DNA of 64,000 bases from Rhizobacter sp. Its GTDB lineage: Bacteria > Pseudomonadota > Gammaproteobacteria > Burkholderiales > Burkholderiaceae_C. This document shows, one piece after another, positions 45,994 through 54,913 of this stretch; position 1 is the stretch's first letter; every line of letters starts with the position of its first letter. The DNA is taken from the NCBI GenBank assembly GCA_021153565.1, contig JAJKJU010000006.1, positions 21,839 through 85,838 of the forward strand. The letters are read 5' to 3'. Below the pieces are notes generated by a model. That model was given only the letters and a program-made list of their open reading frames with translations, had not been told where the DNA came from and did not search any database. The position numbers and the translations under genes were made by a program.

Positions 45994-46581
45994 TTACTGA
46001 GCGAGCACAAGTTCGATATGACGCACGCTTGCCACCTTGACTCCGCGACGCACAGCCGGCATCAGGTTTGTCGTGCAAAGACGGGCTGCAATAGCCTCAG
46101 GCTTGAGTGCCCCAACGGGATCCATGATCAGGACTTTGCACTTGCGGGCGACGCCGCGTTCGTCCACCCAGACGGCAAAGCTCAACCTGCGCACGCCAGA
46201 TGTCACAAGCTGGTCCGCGTCCACTTCCCAATCGGGTAGCGGTGCGGCGGGAATGTCGACTTCGTGGCTCTCGTAATAGCGTGCCCGAAGACTTGGGTCG
46301 GTAGAAATTGTGTTGTCGGCAAGATTGCTCGGATCGGACTCAGGAGCTGCGAGGGCGCCAGCAGGCGGTTGTCGCACCTGCTCGACGATTGGTTCGAGTT
46401 TTGCCGTCTTTTCAGGCTCAGTCATGCTGCGTATGCGGAGGGCAGAGACTCGCAAGTCTGCTTCTGGATTCGAGCCGGCGACATCCGATGCGACAAACGC
46501 GGCAACAGCGACGCCAAGGATGACATGCGCCGTCGCAGACCCGACGACGAACAGAGTCATCAGCACAAGCTTTCGCATCAT
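45994..46581 (-). CDS. membrane protein with TonB-C-like domain, end of minor pilin operon
   Basis: A 195-aa protein I do not recognise as a named family. One N-terminal membrane segment (MRKLVLMTLFVVGSATAHVI and following) is followed by a disordered, Pro/Ala/Glu-rich linker (PEKTAKLEPIVEQVRQPPAG) and a C-terminal domain (about 120-195) resembling TonB-C: GVRRLSFAVWVDERGVARKC, then AIAARLCTTNLMPAVRRGVK. Topology (short cytoplasmic tail, helix, proline linker, beta domain) is that of a TonB homologue, but no ExbB/ExbD is nearby. It is 9 bases after the pilE-like gene, so it belongs to the pilus operon. It may couple to the outer membrane; that is inference. Confidence 0.7.
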   Translation of the reverse strand: MMRKLVLMTLFVVGSATAHVILGVAVAAFVASDVAGSNPEADLRVSALRIRSMTEPEKTAKLEPIVEQVRQPPAGALAAPESDPSNLADNTISTDPSLRARYYESHEVDIPAAPLPDWEVDADQLVTSGVRRLSFAVWVDERGVARKCKVLIMDPVGALKPEAIAARLCTTNLMPAVRRGVKVASVRHIELVLAQ

Positions 46582-46590
46582 GCGCGCTCG

Positions 46591-47136
46591 CTACCTCCAG
46601 CATGCGGCCAATGCTGTCGCAGCATCAGCGTACTGGGATCCGTAATTCTTGATCATCTTTACGCCCATGTGGGTCAAGCCAAAGTCTCCGCACTTGTCGC
46701 TAGACATCGAACCCGTCCGTTTTGCCCAGACAACATATGTCTTTGGGGTTGGAGAACCCGAAGGGCCCGTGGTGTCCGCCACAACGATCGAATAGTTGGC
46801 GGTGCCCGTTGTTGGCGACTGGTAATAACGCCCTCCGAAGAGGCTGGACGCTGTGACTGCGGTACCAGCCGTGTTTTTGTCGTATGCGTAGTTCTCAGCG
46901 TAAAAGCGCTCCATCCACTGACTACCCTGAACAAGGACCGCCTGCGCATCGCTGCGGCGCCCTTTTGCCACGCTCTCGCTATAGGACGGGTAAGCGATCG
47001 CGGAGAGCACCGCGATGATCGCGACCGTGATCATCAACTCAATCAGGGTGAAGCCTCGGTCCGCGCCTGAGTTGCGAAACTCAGCGCAGCGGGACCGTTG
47101 ATAACTGAACATATTTGCATGACTCATGGCGTTCAT
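46591..47136 (-). CDS. pilE: type IV minor pilin (PilE-like)
   Basis: A 181-aa prepilin. A leader of about 28 residues precedes GFTLIELMITVAIIAVLSAI, then AYPSYSESVAKGRRSDAQAV, the PilE minor pilin signature (YPSY-x-x-x-V-x-x-x-R). Two C-terminal cysteines (SSDKCGDFG and ALAACWR) form the usual D-region loop. Its ATG overlaps the pilY1 stop (ATGA); later starts at 47127 or 47112 would give a more normal leader. It likely primes or joins the pilus tip complex with PilY1. Confidence 0.9.
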   Translation of the reverse strand: MNAMSHANMFSYQRSRCAEFRNSGADRGFTLIELMITVAIIAVLSAIAYPSYSESVAKGRRSDAQAVLVQGSQWMERFYAENYAYDKNTAGTAVTASSLFGGRYYQSPTTGTANYSIVVADTTGPSGSPTPKTYVVWAKRTGSMSSDKCGDFGLTHMGVKMIKNYGSQYADAATALAACWR

Positions 47137-50100
47137 GGGTTCGTCTTCAGGCCAGGAATTTCACGCCAGAAAATACGGGCGTTCGTGTTGGCCCCGGCCA
47201 CGCCGGTGTCGGTCTTGTCACCGACGATACGAGAGCAATTCAGCGTACCGTTGCCGCACGAACCTGTTGTGTAGTTCGTGCCCGTTCCCACGGCGTCTCG
47301 GCTGATCCGAACCTTCTGATCACTGATGGAGATGGATGCGAGCCAGTAAGTCGTGCTGCCGACGACTGTCGTGCCCAGCAAGGCGCTGCCTGGCAATCCT
47401 GTGATGGCATCCACAACGGTTATTCGCGCCTGGGGCGTCGGATAGCACGGCTCTGGCGATGTGGTGGGCGCAGGAGCGACCGAGACGATCGCAACCTGGG
47501 AATTCACCATCGCAGCGTTGCTGACGGACATCTCCGACGAGACGTTGAACGGCAAGTACCAGCCGAGTTTGGTGCTCCAGTCGATGACGCTGCCGGAGAC
47601 ATATCGATCCGTCGTGCTGCTGCTGACGTTGTTGAACGTGCGTGCCTGAAGTTGGCTCAGCGTGCGCGGCAAGGTGGAATCCAAAGATGAGGCGACCGTG
47701 GTCTTGAACACTGGTTTGTCCCAAATGCCGAAGATTGCATTGGTGCGACTTGTATTCGGAAAGTCCCCGCTCTCGTACGACTTACCTGTGGCAAAGATCA
47801 GCATCTGGCCGCCCATCGGATGGAATCGGAACTCAGGTGCGGATGTGATGGGAAGGGCCGTGCCTGCAGAGTCCTTTGCGGTGAACAGCGGCTTGCCAGA
47901 ATAGGCGACCCCCCATTTTGTTGAATCCGCATTGCTCACATCGAATTTCCACAGATTGCCCTTGAGATCCCCCGCATAGATCGTGTCGGCGACGCCATCG
48001 TTGTTTTCGTCGACCCATATCGGTTGCGACAACGCATTACCCGGGCCTGGGTCGGCAACGATCTTCACGTAACGTCCGCTCCAGCTTCCGGCGCTGGGGC
48101 CGTCGGCAAACAGAATGTAGAGAACTGCCTTGCCGCTTGGGCTCATCACGCCGTTGCCGAACAGAGCCGCGAATTTGCCATTGTTCATGCGCGCGATCTG
48201 GCCCGACTGGCCGCTGAAACGGCTGACGGTAGGTTCAGAAATGATGTATCCGAGATCCGTCGTATCGTCCGCGGACGTGAACTGCCACTTGAATATGTTG
48301 GAGGCCTTCGTCTCGTCGGCAAGAACAGCAGGGTCCGTCACGTCGAGCGCAAACATGCCTTTGCCTCCTCGACCTAAACTGCTGAAGAGATAAGTTGACC
48401 AGGTGGCGCCGACCGTGATGTCGCCCACGAATGGGGAGCCATCCACGAAGGCCTGAACCTTTGCCGTCGTCGGATTCGCCCAATTGGGCAGGTTGGCGAA
48501 GACCGGCTCCGGGATGTACGAAATGATGGGTGTTCCGCCGCCAGACTTCGCAGAGCTGGCATTGAAGCCGTGCAACATTCCATCCCCAGATCCGACCCAC
48601 AGGATGCCGGGACGGGTTGACCATTTGTTCACAAAGTCGCCGTAGCCGGCGAAATTGGAGCCAAAGAAGTTGGCGGCAGGTGGAACTTCCACTGTCGGAT
48701 TCGAGTTGACGAGTGCGCCCATCACCGAATTCGAGGCGCGAACGCGGAACTGGCTCTTGTTCGTCGTGTCGCCTCGCAGCCATTGCATCATGCTCTTTGC
48801 GTAAGCGGTGGCGACAGTGGCGTCACTGATCCCAGACTTCAGAACGGTCTGCTTGGCGGAATCGAGGCTGTTGTACTGGAACTGAATCCCTGAACTCCCA
48901 CTGTTGGTGACCACCGGACGAGTGATTGAATCCGCGAGTTTTGGGTGCGCATCCCACTCGGACTTGGTCAAGAAGAGTCCGGTCTTTTCGTCAATCGCGT
49001 AGGCAGACAGTTCACCGTGGCCGTCGCTAGGCTCGAATCGCGCGACATACTTCAGGTCGCCAGCTCGCAGTTGGCTTGATGCAATTGCAGGAGAAGTGTT
49101 CGCCGAATTGACGATGTCCTCAAGGATTTCGCGCAACGACGACTCCAACAGTTCAGGACTGCGGGCAACAAAATAATTGTCCGGTTCCCCGTCATTGCAC
49201 GGCAGGCCGGTGACGCCGCCGCATGCTTTTCCGTCGGCACGTTTCACGTCCCACGCGTCCAGGTTACTGGAATCGGGCCACAGGCCGGTATAGGTCTTCT
49301 TGTCGTATTTGAAGCCACCGTATTTGGACATGTACCAAAGCGGCTCGCGAATGAGTGCATCCCTCGCGCCAGTGACGGTGTAACTCTTGCCCGTCTCTCC
49401 GCGATAGTACTTTCCACTGTAGTAGACGCACAGTGAACGAGGGTAGGACGTGATGGTGTCGATCGTGCAGCCAGAACCTGGGCTGCCAGTGGTCGTTCCC
49501 GAGTAAAGCGCGAGGCTCACATCCAGGCCGGTTTCTGTGGTGGCGTAGTTGTTGATCGAGCTGTGGAGATGTACGCCATCAGCATTCGTGCCAACCAAGG
49601 TGTAGCCGCTGGCGAGTGGAGCTGTCGATCCGCTGTTGGCCTCGACGGCTTGGGTGTAGACCTTGAGTGTTGAGGTCGAATCATTGAGAACCCAGCGCAA
49701 GCTTTGAAGCTGGTCCTGATCTTGGTCTTCACCGAGCATGTTGTGTTGCCACAGTGCCAGCGCAGCACCGGATTTGCCATCGGCGCTTCGGGACAGAATT
49801 TTGAAGTCGACCAAGTTTCCTGGGAGCAAATGCCCACCCAGCTGATCCTGCGATGCGGGCGTGATGTAGACGAATTGACCACTTCCAACCGGGACGGCGA
49901 TCGTTGCGACGCCTCCAGACATCGATACGCCGTACTGGCGCACCATGAGTGCGTGACCCGAGACATCCTTCGGTATTGAAGTCGAGGTGAAATCATTTCG
50001 AATGGCGTTGGTGTTGGCGTAATACGCCATGCCGGAGCCAAGGTAGGTGCCACGGAAGTTCGGACCGTCGGCACACACGCCGCTTACTTTGCCAAGATCA

Positions 50101-51788
50101 GTGATTGTCTTTCCGGTGCAAAGCTGATCCTTTTCGGCCGTGGTGGTGCCACCGTTAAGTCCAACCAATCGGATAGTGCCTGTAATGCCTTCCTTGTCTC
50201 CTATCGTTTTTGTCAGACCTGCGGCTGTATAGGTGGTCGTGGGTTGAATTTGCGAGAAATTGACCAGGTCGTCGTCGTCGAAGCTGCTCGAGCCGCTCGT
50301 TACTGTCAGCATGTTCAGCGGGCGACAAATCGGCTGGCCGTAGAGCTTGGCTCGAGTTGACGAGCCGATCGTCGGATTCGACGTCAAGGGATCAGACCAC
50401 GATGTGACGGCGGGCAGACCAATCGTGCTGTCTTTGGTTCCAGGTGAATACAGCGGCGACTTGCCAGCGAAATAACGCAACGACTCAAGAAGTAACTCGC
50501 TGACCGGATTGCCCCACGAGGGGCAACTGCCGTTGGTAATGCTGTCGGAAAAGCAGGTGTCGGCGTAATTGCCGCTTGCTAAGTCGTAGCCGTATAGAGT
50601 GATTTCGTTGAATGACTTGATGATGCCGCCGGTCCCGGAGGCTGGTGTGATGAAGACACCTGTGGCTGAATCGATCTCGTCGTTGATCTGCCCCATGTTC
50701 TTGCGCAGAACGCCGCCGCGCAGGTTGTTGTCATAAGAACCCATCATGAGCCCGAACTCAGCCTTGGCCGCTTCGGTTCCGCTGCTGGCGCTTTCACCGA
50801 ACTCCTGAAGCAAGCCAATCGGTTTGTATGCCGGCGACGAGGACGTCCCGTAGTTTTTGCACTTCTCCGTGCCGAGCAGTGTGCTCGCACAAACCTGCAC
50901 ACGGGCCACGAAGCTCGTGTTCTCCCCGCTCTTGGCCGGCACCGAGGTCAAGTGCGCGTGGTTCGAGTTGGCTGAACCGTAGTCGCCCACGGGCGTCTGG
51001 TAGTTCGCATTGAGAAAGTTGATGGTCGGTGTTTGCCATGAATAGCCGACCTCCGACGACCAGTTGCAACTCAGTATCTCTGTCATATTCCAGAGGAGGA
51101 GGTTGCCCACTGCGGCACGTATCTCTGGGGTAAGAATGCTGCTCTGCGACGTGCCTGAATTCTCAGCTGGCCGGCGGCAGAAGGTAACGCCCTTGGCCAT
51201 CGCGTTTGTGCTGGTGAATGGCGTCAGGCGGTTCAGGTCGTTGCCGTTGTAGTACTTGACGAACGCCTGGCTGTTGCGTGGTACGAACGAGAGCTCGAGC
51301 GTGGTGGCACCTGATGTGTCAGCCGATCTCATGCCGCCGTACAAAACTTTGCGCAGCACATCGAGGCGCGACATCGAGATCCAGTTCAGAAAGTTGCCGC
51401 TCCACTCCTTTGAGGAGCCGGTGCAGTAGTATTTGCCGCTCTCTACATCGGCAATGCGGCTCGGCTCAAAGCGTCCTGTTGCTGGGCTATAGGCCGACGT
51501 GCCGGGGTTGTAACTTGCGTTGTATGTGTAGCACTTCGCCGGATCAAAGTAGCCGTAGTACTTGAACGCGGGCATGTATGTGCGATCGACGACGCCGTCG
51601 AAGTCGATGTCATCGAAGTCCGTATAGGCCTTCCAAAACATCGTGAAGTCCTTGGAAGCGTTCAACATCACCATCGGCAAGTTGTTGTTCGACAGGATGT
51701 TGGGCGGGATTGCGGCGGGCTGCGCCTGAGCGACCGTGCCCCAGAGAGCCCCGATCGTGATCAGCAGGTTTCGAAAAATGCGTTTCAT
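47133..51788 (-). CDS. pilY1: type IV pilus tip adhesin PilY1
   Basis: A 1551-aa exported protein, the largest of the pilus operon. The signal peptide (MKRIFRNLLITIGALWGTVA) is followed by a long N-terminal region starting with an acidic segment DFDDIDFDGVVDRTYMPAFK; the central part has many cysteines. The C-terminal PilY1 beta-propeller begins near residue 1055 (RPGILWVGSGDGMLHGFNAS) and contains a calcium-binding loop DENNDGVADTIYAGDLKG near 1260, followed by NLWKFDVSN. PilY1 is the tip adhesin and anti-retraction factor. No von Willebrand A domain (MIDAS) is evident in the N-terminal region, which differs from the Pseudomonas protein. Overlaps pilE; 12 bases follow pilX. Confidence 0.92.
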   Translation of the reverse strand: MKRIFRNLLITIGALWGTVAQAQPAAIPPNILSNNNLPMVMLNASKDFTMFWKAYTDFDDIDFDGVVDRTYMPAFKYYGYFDPAKCYTYNASYNPGTSAYSPATGRFEPSRIADVESGKYYCTGSSKEWSGNFLNWISMSRLDVLRKVLYGGMRSADTSGATTLELSFVPRNSQAFVKYYNGNDLNRLTPFTSTNAMAKGVTFCRRPAENSGTSQSSILTPEIRAAVGNLLLWNMTEILSCNWSSEVGYSWQTPTINFLNANYQTPVGDYGSANSNHAHLTSVPAKSGENTSFVARVQVCASTLLGTEKCKNYGTSSSPAYKPIGLLQEFGESASSGTEAAKAEFGLMMGSYDNNLRGGVLRKNMGQINDEIDSATGVFITPASGTGGIIKSFNEITLYGYDLASGNYADTCFSDSITNGSCPSWGNPVSELLLESLRYFAGKSPLYSPGTKDSTIGLPAVTSWSDPLTSNPTIGSSTRAKLYGQPICRPLNMLTVTSGSSSFDDDDLVNFSQIQPTTTYTAAGLTKTIGDKEGITGTIRLVGLNGGTTTAEKDQLCTGKTITDLGKVSGVCADGPNFRGTYLGSGMAYYANTNAIRNDFTSTSIPKDVSGHALMVRQYGVSMSGGVATIAVPVGSGQFVYITPASQDQLGGHLLPGNLVDFKILSRSADGKSGAALALWQHNMLGEDQDQDQLQSLRWVLNDSTSTLKVYTQAVEANSGSTAPLASGYTLVGTNADGVHLHSSINNYATTETGLDVSLALYSGTTTGSPGSGCTIDTITSYPRSLCVYYSGKYYRGETGKSYTVTGARDALIREPLWYMSKYGGFKYDKKTYTGLWPDSSNLDAWDVKRADGKACGGVTGLPCNDGEPDNYFVARSPELLESSLREILEDIVNSANTSPAIASSQLRAGDLKYVARFEPSDGHGELSAYAIDEKTGLFLTKSEWDAHPKLADSITRPVVTNSGSSGIQFQYNSLDSAKQTVLKSGISDATVATAYAKSMMQWLRGDTTNKSQFRVRASNSVMGALVNSNPTVEVPPAANFFGSNFAGYGDFVNKWSTRPGILWVGSGDGMLHGFNASSAKSGGGTPIISYIPEPVFANLPNWANPTTAKVQAFVDGSPFVGDITVGATWSTYLFSSLGRGGKGMFALDVTDPAVLADETKASNIFKWQFTSADDTTDLGYIISEPTVSRFSGQSGQIARMNNGKFAALFGNGVMSPSGKAVLYILFADGPSAGSWSGRYVKIVADPGPGNALSQPIWVDENNDGVADTIYAGDLKGNLWKFDVSNADSTKWGVAYSGKPLFTAKDSAGTALPITSAPEFRFHPMGGQMLIFATGKSYESGDFPNTSRTNAIFGIWDKPVFKTTVASSLDSTLPRTLSQLQARTFNNVSSSTTDRYVSGSVIDWSTKLGWYLPFNVSSEMSVSNAAMVNSQVAIVSVAPAPTTSPEPCYPTPQARITVVDAITGLPGSALLGTTVVGSTTYWLASISISDQKVRISRDAVGTGTNYTTGSCGNGTLNCSRIVGDKTDTGVAGANTNARIFWREIPGLKTNP

Positions 51789-51800
51789 GATGGGCTCACT

Positions 51801-52544
51801 TCAATTCAGGAAGGGGCTGTAGTAACTCTGCAGCACGGTTTCGGTCTGCACGTCCGCGCCGAAGCCGCGAGCGGTAATGCGCATGATTGGTTTCGTGATA
51901 TCGCGGCTCATGTACTCGATCAGGTATTCAGGTTGGCGCGCAACGCCTTGCACCGCGGGGGTTCCTGTGAAGGTGCCGAGCGGGACGGCACCTTTGAATG
52001 TGCAGTTCGCGCCGGAGATCGCGGCGGCCACGCATCGGTTTTGCCAGGTCGAGCCAGATGAGCAACCGGTCACCGCGCCAATCGTGTTGTTGCCCCACAG
52101 CCCACCTTTGTCGGCCGTGGCCGGCCACCAAGGTTGAGGGTTCGTGGCCGGGGAGGTCGTGTAGTTGCTTGCGTCGTAATACGAGAGCATTTGGCGGCAC
52201 TGGCCGCGTGGGCAGTCCGTGTTGAAGTACGGCAAACCAACGACGGTAATTCCGATCGGCCGCTCAGCGCCACGAGCACACGCCGCGTTCGCTACTAAAC
52301 CGCTCGTCTTCAATTGGAGGTCACGTTCAGCGTCGCGCAGGGCCGCTTCGGCTGCTTGGCGCGCGACTTCGAAATCGAGTTGGTTGCGGGTCAGACCTTC
52401 GGAGAGCGTGGAACGTCGGATGGTGAATGACGCCGCGATTGTGATGATCAACAGAAAGAGAAGTACAACAGGCAATGCGATGCCCTTGGTGGGCACGCGC
52501 TGCGCTCCGTCGCAAGAGCGACCTTCCATGGTGAGGTTCTTCAT
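51801..52544 (-). CDS. pilX: type IV pilus assembly protein PilX
   Basis: A 247-aa minor pilin-like protein. TKGIALPVVLLFLLIITIAA is the PilX-type N-terminal helix, followed by TIRRSTLSEGLTRNQLDFEV and ARQAAEAALRDAERDLQ, the family's conserved region with an A-x-x-A-E-x-A-L-x-D-A-E core. The C-terminus carries several cysteines. The leader is about 20 residues, longer than usual. It overlaps pilW (ATGA, 52541-52544). Confidence 0.9.
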   Translation of the reverse strand: MKNLTMEGRSCDGAQRVPTKGIALPVVLLFLLIITIAASFTIRRSTLSEGLTRNQLDFEVARQAAEAALRDAERDLQLKTSGLVANAACARGAERPIGITVVGLPYFNTDCPRGQCRQMLSYYDASNYTTSPATNPQPWWPATADKGGLWGNNTIGAVTGCSSGSTWQNRCVAAAISGANCTFKGAVPLGTFTGTPAVQGVARQPEYLIEYMSRDITKPIMRITARGFGADVQTETVLQSYYSPFLN

Positions 52545-53515
52545 AGCGTGCCGGTCAGGTTGTTGCGCACTGCGTAGATTCGCTCAAAGCGCTTGTAGAC
52601 CGTGTGGTCCGTGACTGGCTGTGTTTTCGAGTTGCCGCGGCAATCCACATAGGTGCGCGTGGCATCCCCGATACGAGCGCTTTGCAGGGATCGCACCAAC
52701 ATGCAGACTTTGACAGCAGACACGCGCTGCCATGGGTTCAGACCCGAAATTGTCGTGAGGGCGTTGACTTGAGCCGCTGTCAGAAATTGGTCTGGGCTTT
52801 GAACGGTTGTGTCGGTCCCGCCGGCCGCATAGACCCCATACCGAAAGACCAGGTCTTCGACCCCCATGAGCAGTGGTTGCAGAGCGGTGTTCGCCTCAAC
52901 GCCGTTGCCGTGACAGGCGAGGCTATGTGCCGTGATGGTATTTCCGTCGGGGTCCGTGTAGTTGCTGTCGACAAGGCCAAATCTATTCGAAACGAATATT
53001 GGCAGCTTCGCCGCGGCCCGAGCTGTGTTGGCCGTATCGCTCGACGCCGGATTGCGATTGCAGTCGTTCGAGTTGCCTAGGAACGATGACGTTCCGAACT
53101 CTTCGGTTGCAAAGTAGTTGATGATGATTCCATCGGGTTTGCCCGCCTGTGTCGCTTCGCATGTCCCGCCCGCGGATGCGTCGTAGTGCGAACCATCGCA
53201 GCCGTACAACCCAGCGTTGTAGATGGAATTGACGCCCGGTGCTTTGATGTTGGTGTACTGGCCGTTGACCTTGTCGGTGGTCGCGTCGGTTGGATATTGG
53301 GCTGGGTAGAAGCCAGCCTTTTCAATCTCGCGGCCGACCATGTCGAGTGCGAGCTTGCCGGTTTCGTTGATGTCGCCATGGGCCTTCGTGGCTCGGGACG
53401 TTTCGGTCGTTGCCAAGTAAATGGACGAGGCGGCCAAGGACAGCACAAGACCGATCGTCAGGCCGACCATCAGTTCAACAAGTGTCACGCCCCGTTGAGA
53501 TTGAATCTGATTCAT
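52541..53515 (-). CDS. pilW: type IV pilus minor pilin PilW
   Basis: A 324-aa minor pilin. Leader MNQIQSQRG and helix VTLVELMVGLTIGLVLSLAA are canonical for PilW. The C-terminal region includes PLLMGVEDLVFRYGVYA and VSAVKVCMLVRS, typical of the PilW C-terminal domain (G-V-E-x-L-x-x-x-Y-G). The ATG at 53515 overlaps the pilV stop; the frame is open further upstream but there it is antisense-free overlap with pilV and not coding. Confidence 0.91.
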   Translation of the reverse strand: MNQIQSQRGVTLVELMVGLTIGLVLSLAASSIYLATTETSRATKAHGDINETGKLALDMVGREIEKAGFYPAQYPTDATTDKVNGQYTNIKAPGVNSIYNAGLYGCDGSHYDASAGGTCEATQAGKPDGIIINYFATEEFGTSSFLGNSNDCNRNPASSDTANTARAAAKLPIFVSNRFGLVDSNYTDPDGNTITAHSLACHGNGVEANTALQPLLMGVEDLVFRYGVYAAGGTDTTVQSPDQFLTAAQVNALTTISGLNPWQRVSAVKVCMLVRSLQSARIGDATRTYVDCRGNSKTQPVTDHTVYKRFERIYAVRNNLTGTL

Positions 53516-54141
53516 GGTGTCACAAGCATGTTGGTGCAGCGAATCCCCGGGAGCTTTGAGGCCGCGGATGCAGGACAGCACGTTCGCCCGGCAATCCCGG
53601 TTTGCGTGCTGTCGCATGCAGCGGCCGAATCCAGTGACGTCGGAGCGCTGTCAAGCACAAAACTCTTGTCGAACCACATGACCGTGGCGACGTATCCAGT
53701 GTCGCGTTGGCCGCTGATGAATCCGGCTCCGCCAGGCAAGTCGCGTGCGAGCGCCAACCGCCAACGGACAATTTGAGACGCAGCGAGTTCAGCGGGTGTG
53801 CATGTGATTGCAGTTTCGCAATCCTTTGGGGCCGTGACCGTGCCCGCTTCGATAGCGGTTCGTTGTGTCGTGTAGTCCGTCAAGAACTGATACGCCGTGA
53901 CGCTCGCGCTCGGATTCGCACGAACGCGGTCAGCGATGTCCGACAGGTTGGCGGCGACTGCGGCCCGAGCCCAGCCGCCTTGCGAATACCGCATGGTCAA
54001 CACTTGCATTCCGGCGATGCCGAGCAGGCCGATCGAGAGGATCAGAATGGCTACCAAGACTTCGATGAGCGTCGAGCCTTGTTGGTCCGTGTGGCCACTC
54101 CTGGTGCCAATCAGCTTGGCAGGTTTGTGAAGTGTTTTCAT
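53512..54141 (-). CDS. pilV: type IV pilus minor pilin PilV
   Basis: A 209-aa minor pilin. The prepilin site is QQG-STLIEVLVAILILSIGLLG, followed by IAGMQVLTMRYSQGGWARAA and ANLSDIADRVRANP, the conserved PilV segment. Several C-terminal cysteines (CETAITC, CDSTQTG, CCPASAA, RCTNML) suggest disulfides. The ATG at 54141 overlaps the fimT stop; an ATG at 54147 would overlap more. A 24-residue leader is long for the family. Confidence 0.9.
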   Translation of the reverse strand: MKTLHKPAKLIGTRSGHTDQQGSTLIEVLVAILILSIGLLGIAGMQVLTMRYSQGGWARAAVAANLSDIADRVRANPSASVTAYQFLTDYTTQRTAIEAGTVTAPKDCETAITCTPAELAASQIVRWRLALARDLPGGAGFISGQRDTGYVATVMWFDKSFVLDSAPTSLDSAAACDSTQTGIAGRTCCPASAASKLPGIRCTNMLVTP

Positions 54142-54728
54142 GAGCATGAGGCAGTTGCGCCACGTACCGTTGCGCGCCCAGCAACGTCGAGGCAGATGAG
54201 CCGTTTCAATGCGGGGTCGGCTGATGGTGAGGTCACCTGAAAGTTGCCCGCGGCGGTCAAGGTGGCAAATCCGCGTGGATCGAACATCACCATGCTGAAC
54301 GACGCACTCGATGGTGATATTGAGTAGCCTGTTGTCTGCGCTTGTCGTTGGCTTGTCAGGGTCGCGCCCGCGAGGCTGGGGTCCGTTTGTGTGCCATCGC
54401 AGGCAGGGTTGACGAATACGATCCAGCCCTTTTGGAAGTCGTCGCTGCTGCCGTTGCTGCACGTGTTTCCTGTCGTCAGGTTGGAGGAAACGTTGGTCGA
54501 TGCGCAAATCGTCGCGCAGCTGTTTTTCGAAATGGCGAGCGCGCGTGTTTGTTGCAATGCGAACGTGAACTCGTTGCTGATCGATGCGAGCCTGTTCTTG
54601 ATGATGATGCCGTTGAGGGAGGGCACTGCGAGTGTGGTGGCTATCGCTAGCACGGCCACGACAATCATTGATTCGATCAACGTGAAGCCGCGTACGAATC
54701 GGTTCGTGTTGCGCTCGTGCTGGACCAT
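54138..54728 (-). CDS. fimT: type IV pilus minor pilin FimT/FimU (GspH-like)
   Basis: A 196-aa minor pilin and first gene of the operon fimT-pilV-pilW-pilX-pilY1-pilE. Leader MVQHERNTNRFVRG and helix FTLIESMIVVAVLAIATTLA precede VPSLNGIIIKNRLASISNEF and ALQQTRALAISKNS, the GspH/FimT pattern. The region DDFQKGWIVFVNPACDGTQT is the conserved W-x-V-F strand. It initiates pilus assembly with the other minor pilins. It is divergent from the RAYT-like gene (185-base gap to that gene's ATG). Confidence 0.91.
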   Translation of the reverse strand: MVQHERNTNRFVRGFTLIESMIVVAVLAIATTLAVPSLNGIIIKNRLASISNEFTFALQQTRALAISKNSCATICASTNVSSNLTTGNTCSNGSSDDFQKGWIVFVNPACDGTQTDPSLAGATLTSQRQAQTTGYSISPSSASFSMVMFDPRGFATLTAAGNFQVTSPSADPALKRLICLDVAGRATVRGATASCS

Positions 54729-54913
54729 GATGTTGAGAGGTAATGACTGCTCTGTAGATGGGATGCGTCGGTAGCCCGCTCGTGTAAATTAACCGCGGCA
54801 TTTTCATCAGCCTAGTGCCCGCAGACGAACGGTCGTTCCTGCGTGACTTGCGGAACCTTCCCAATAGCGAACGTGTACAAAGTCTCCAAGCTCCTTGCTC
54901 CGCCTCGGCTCGC

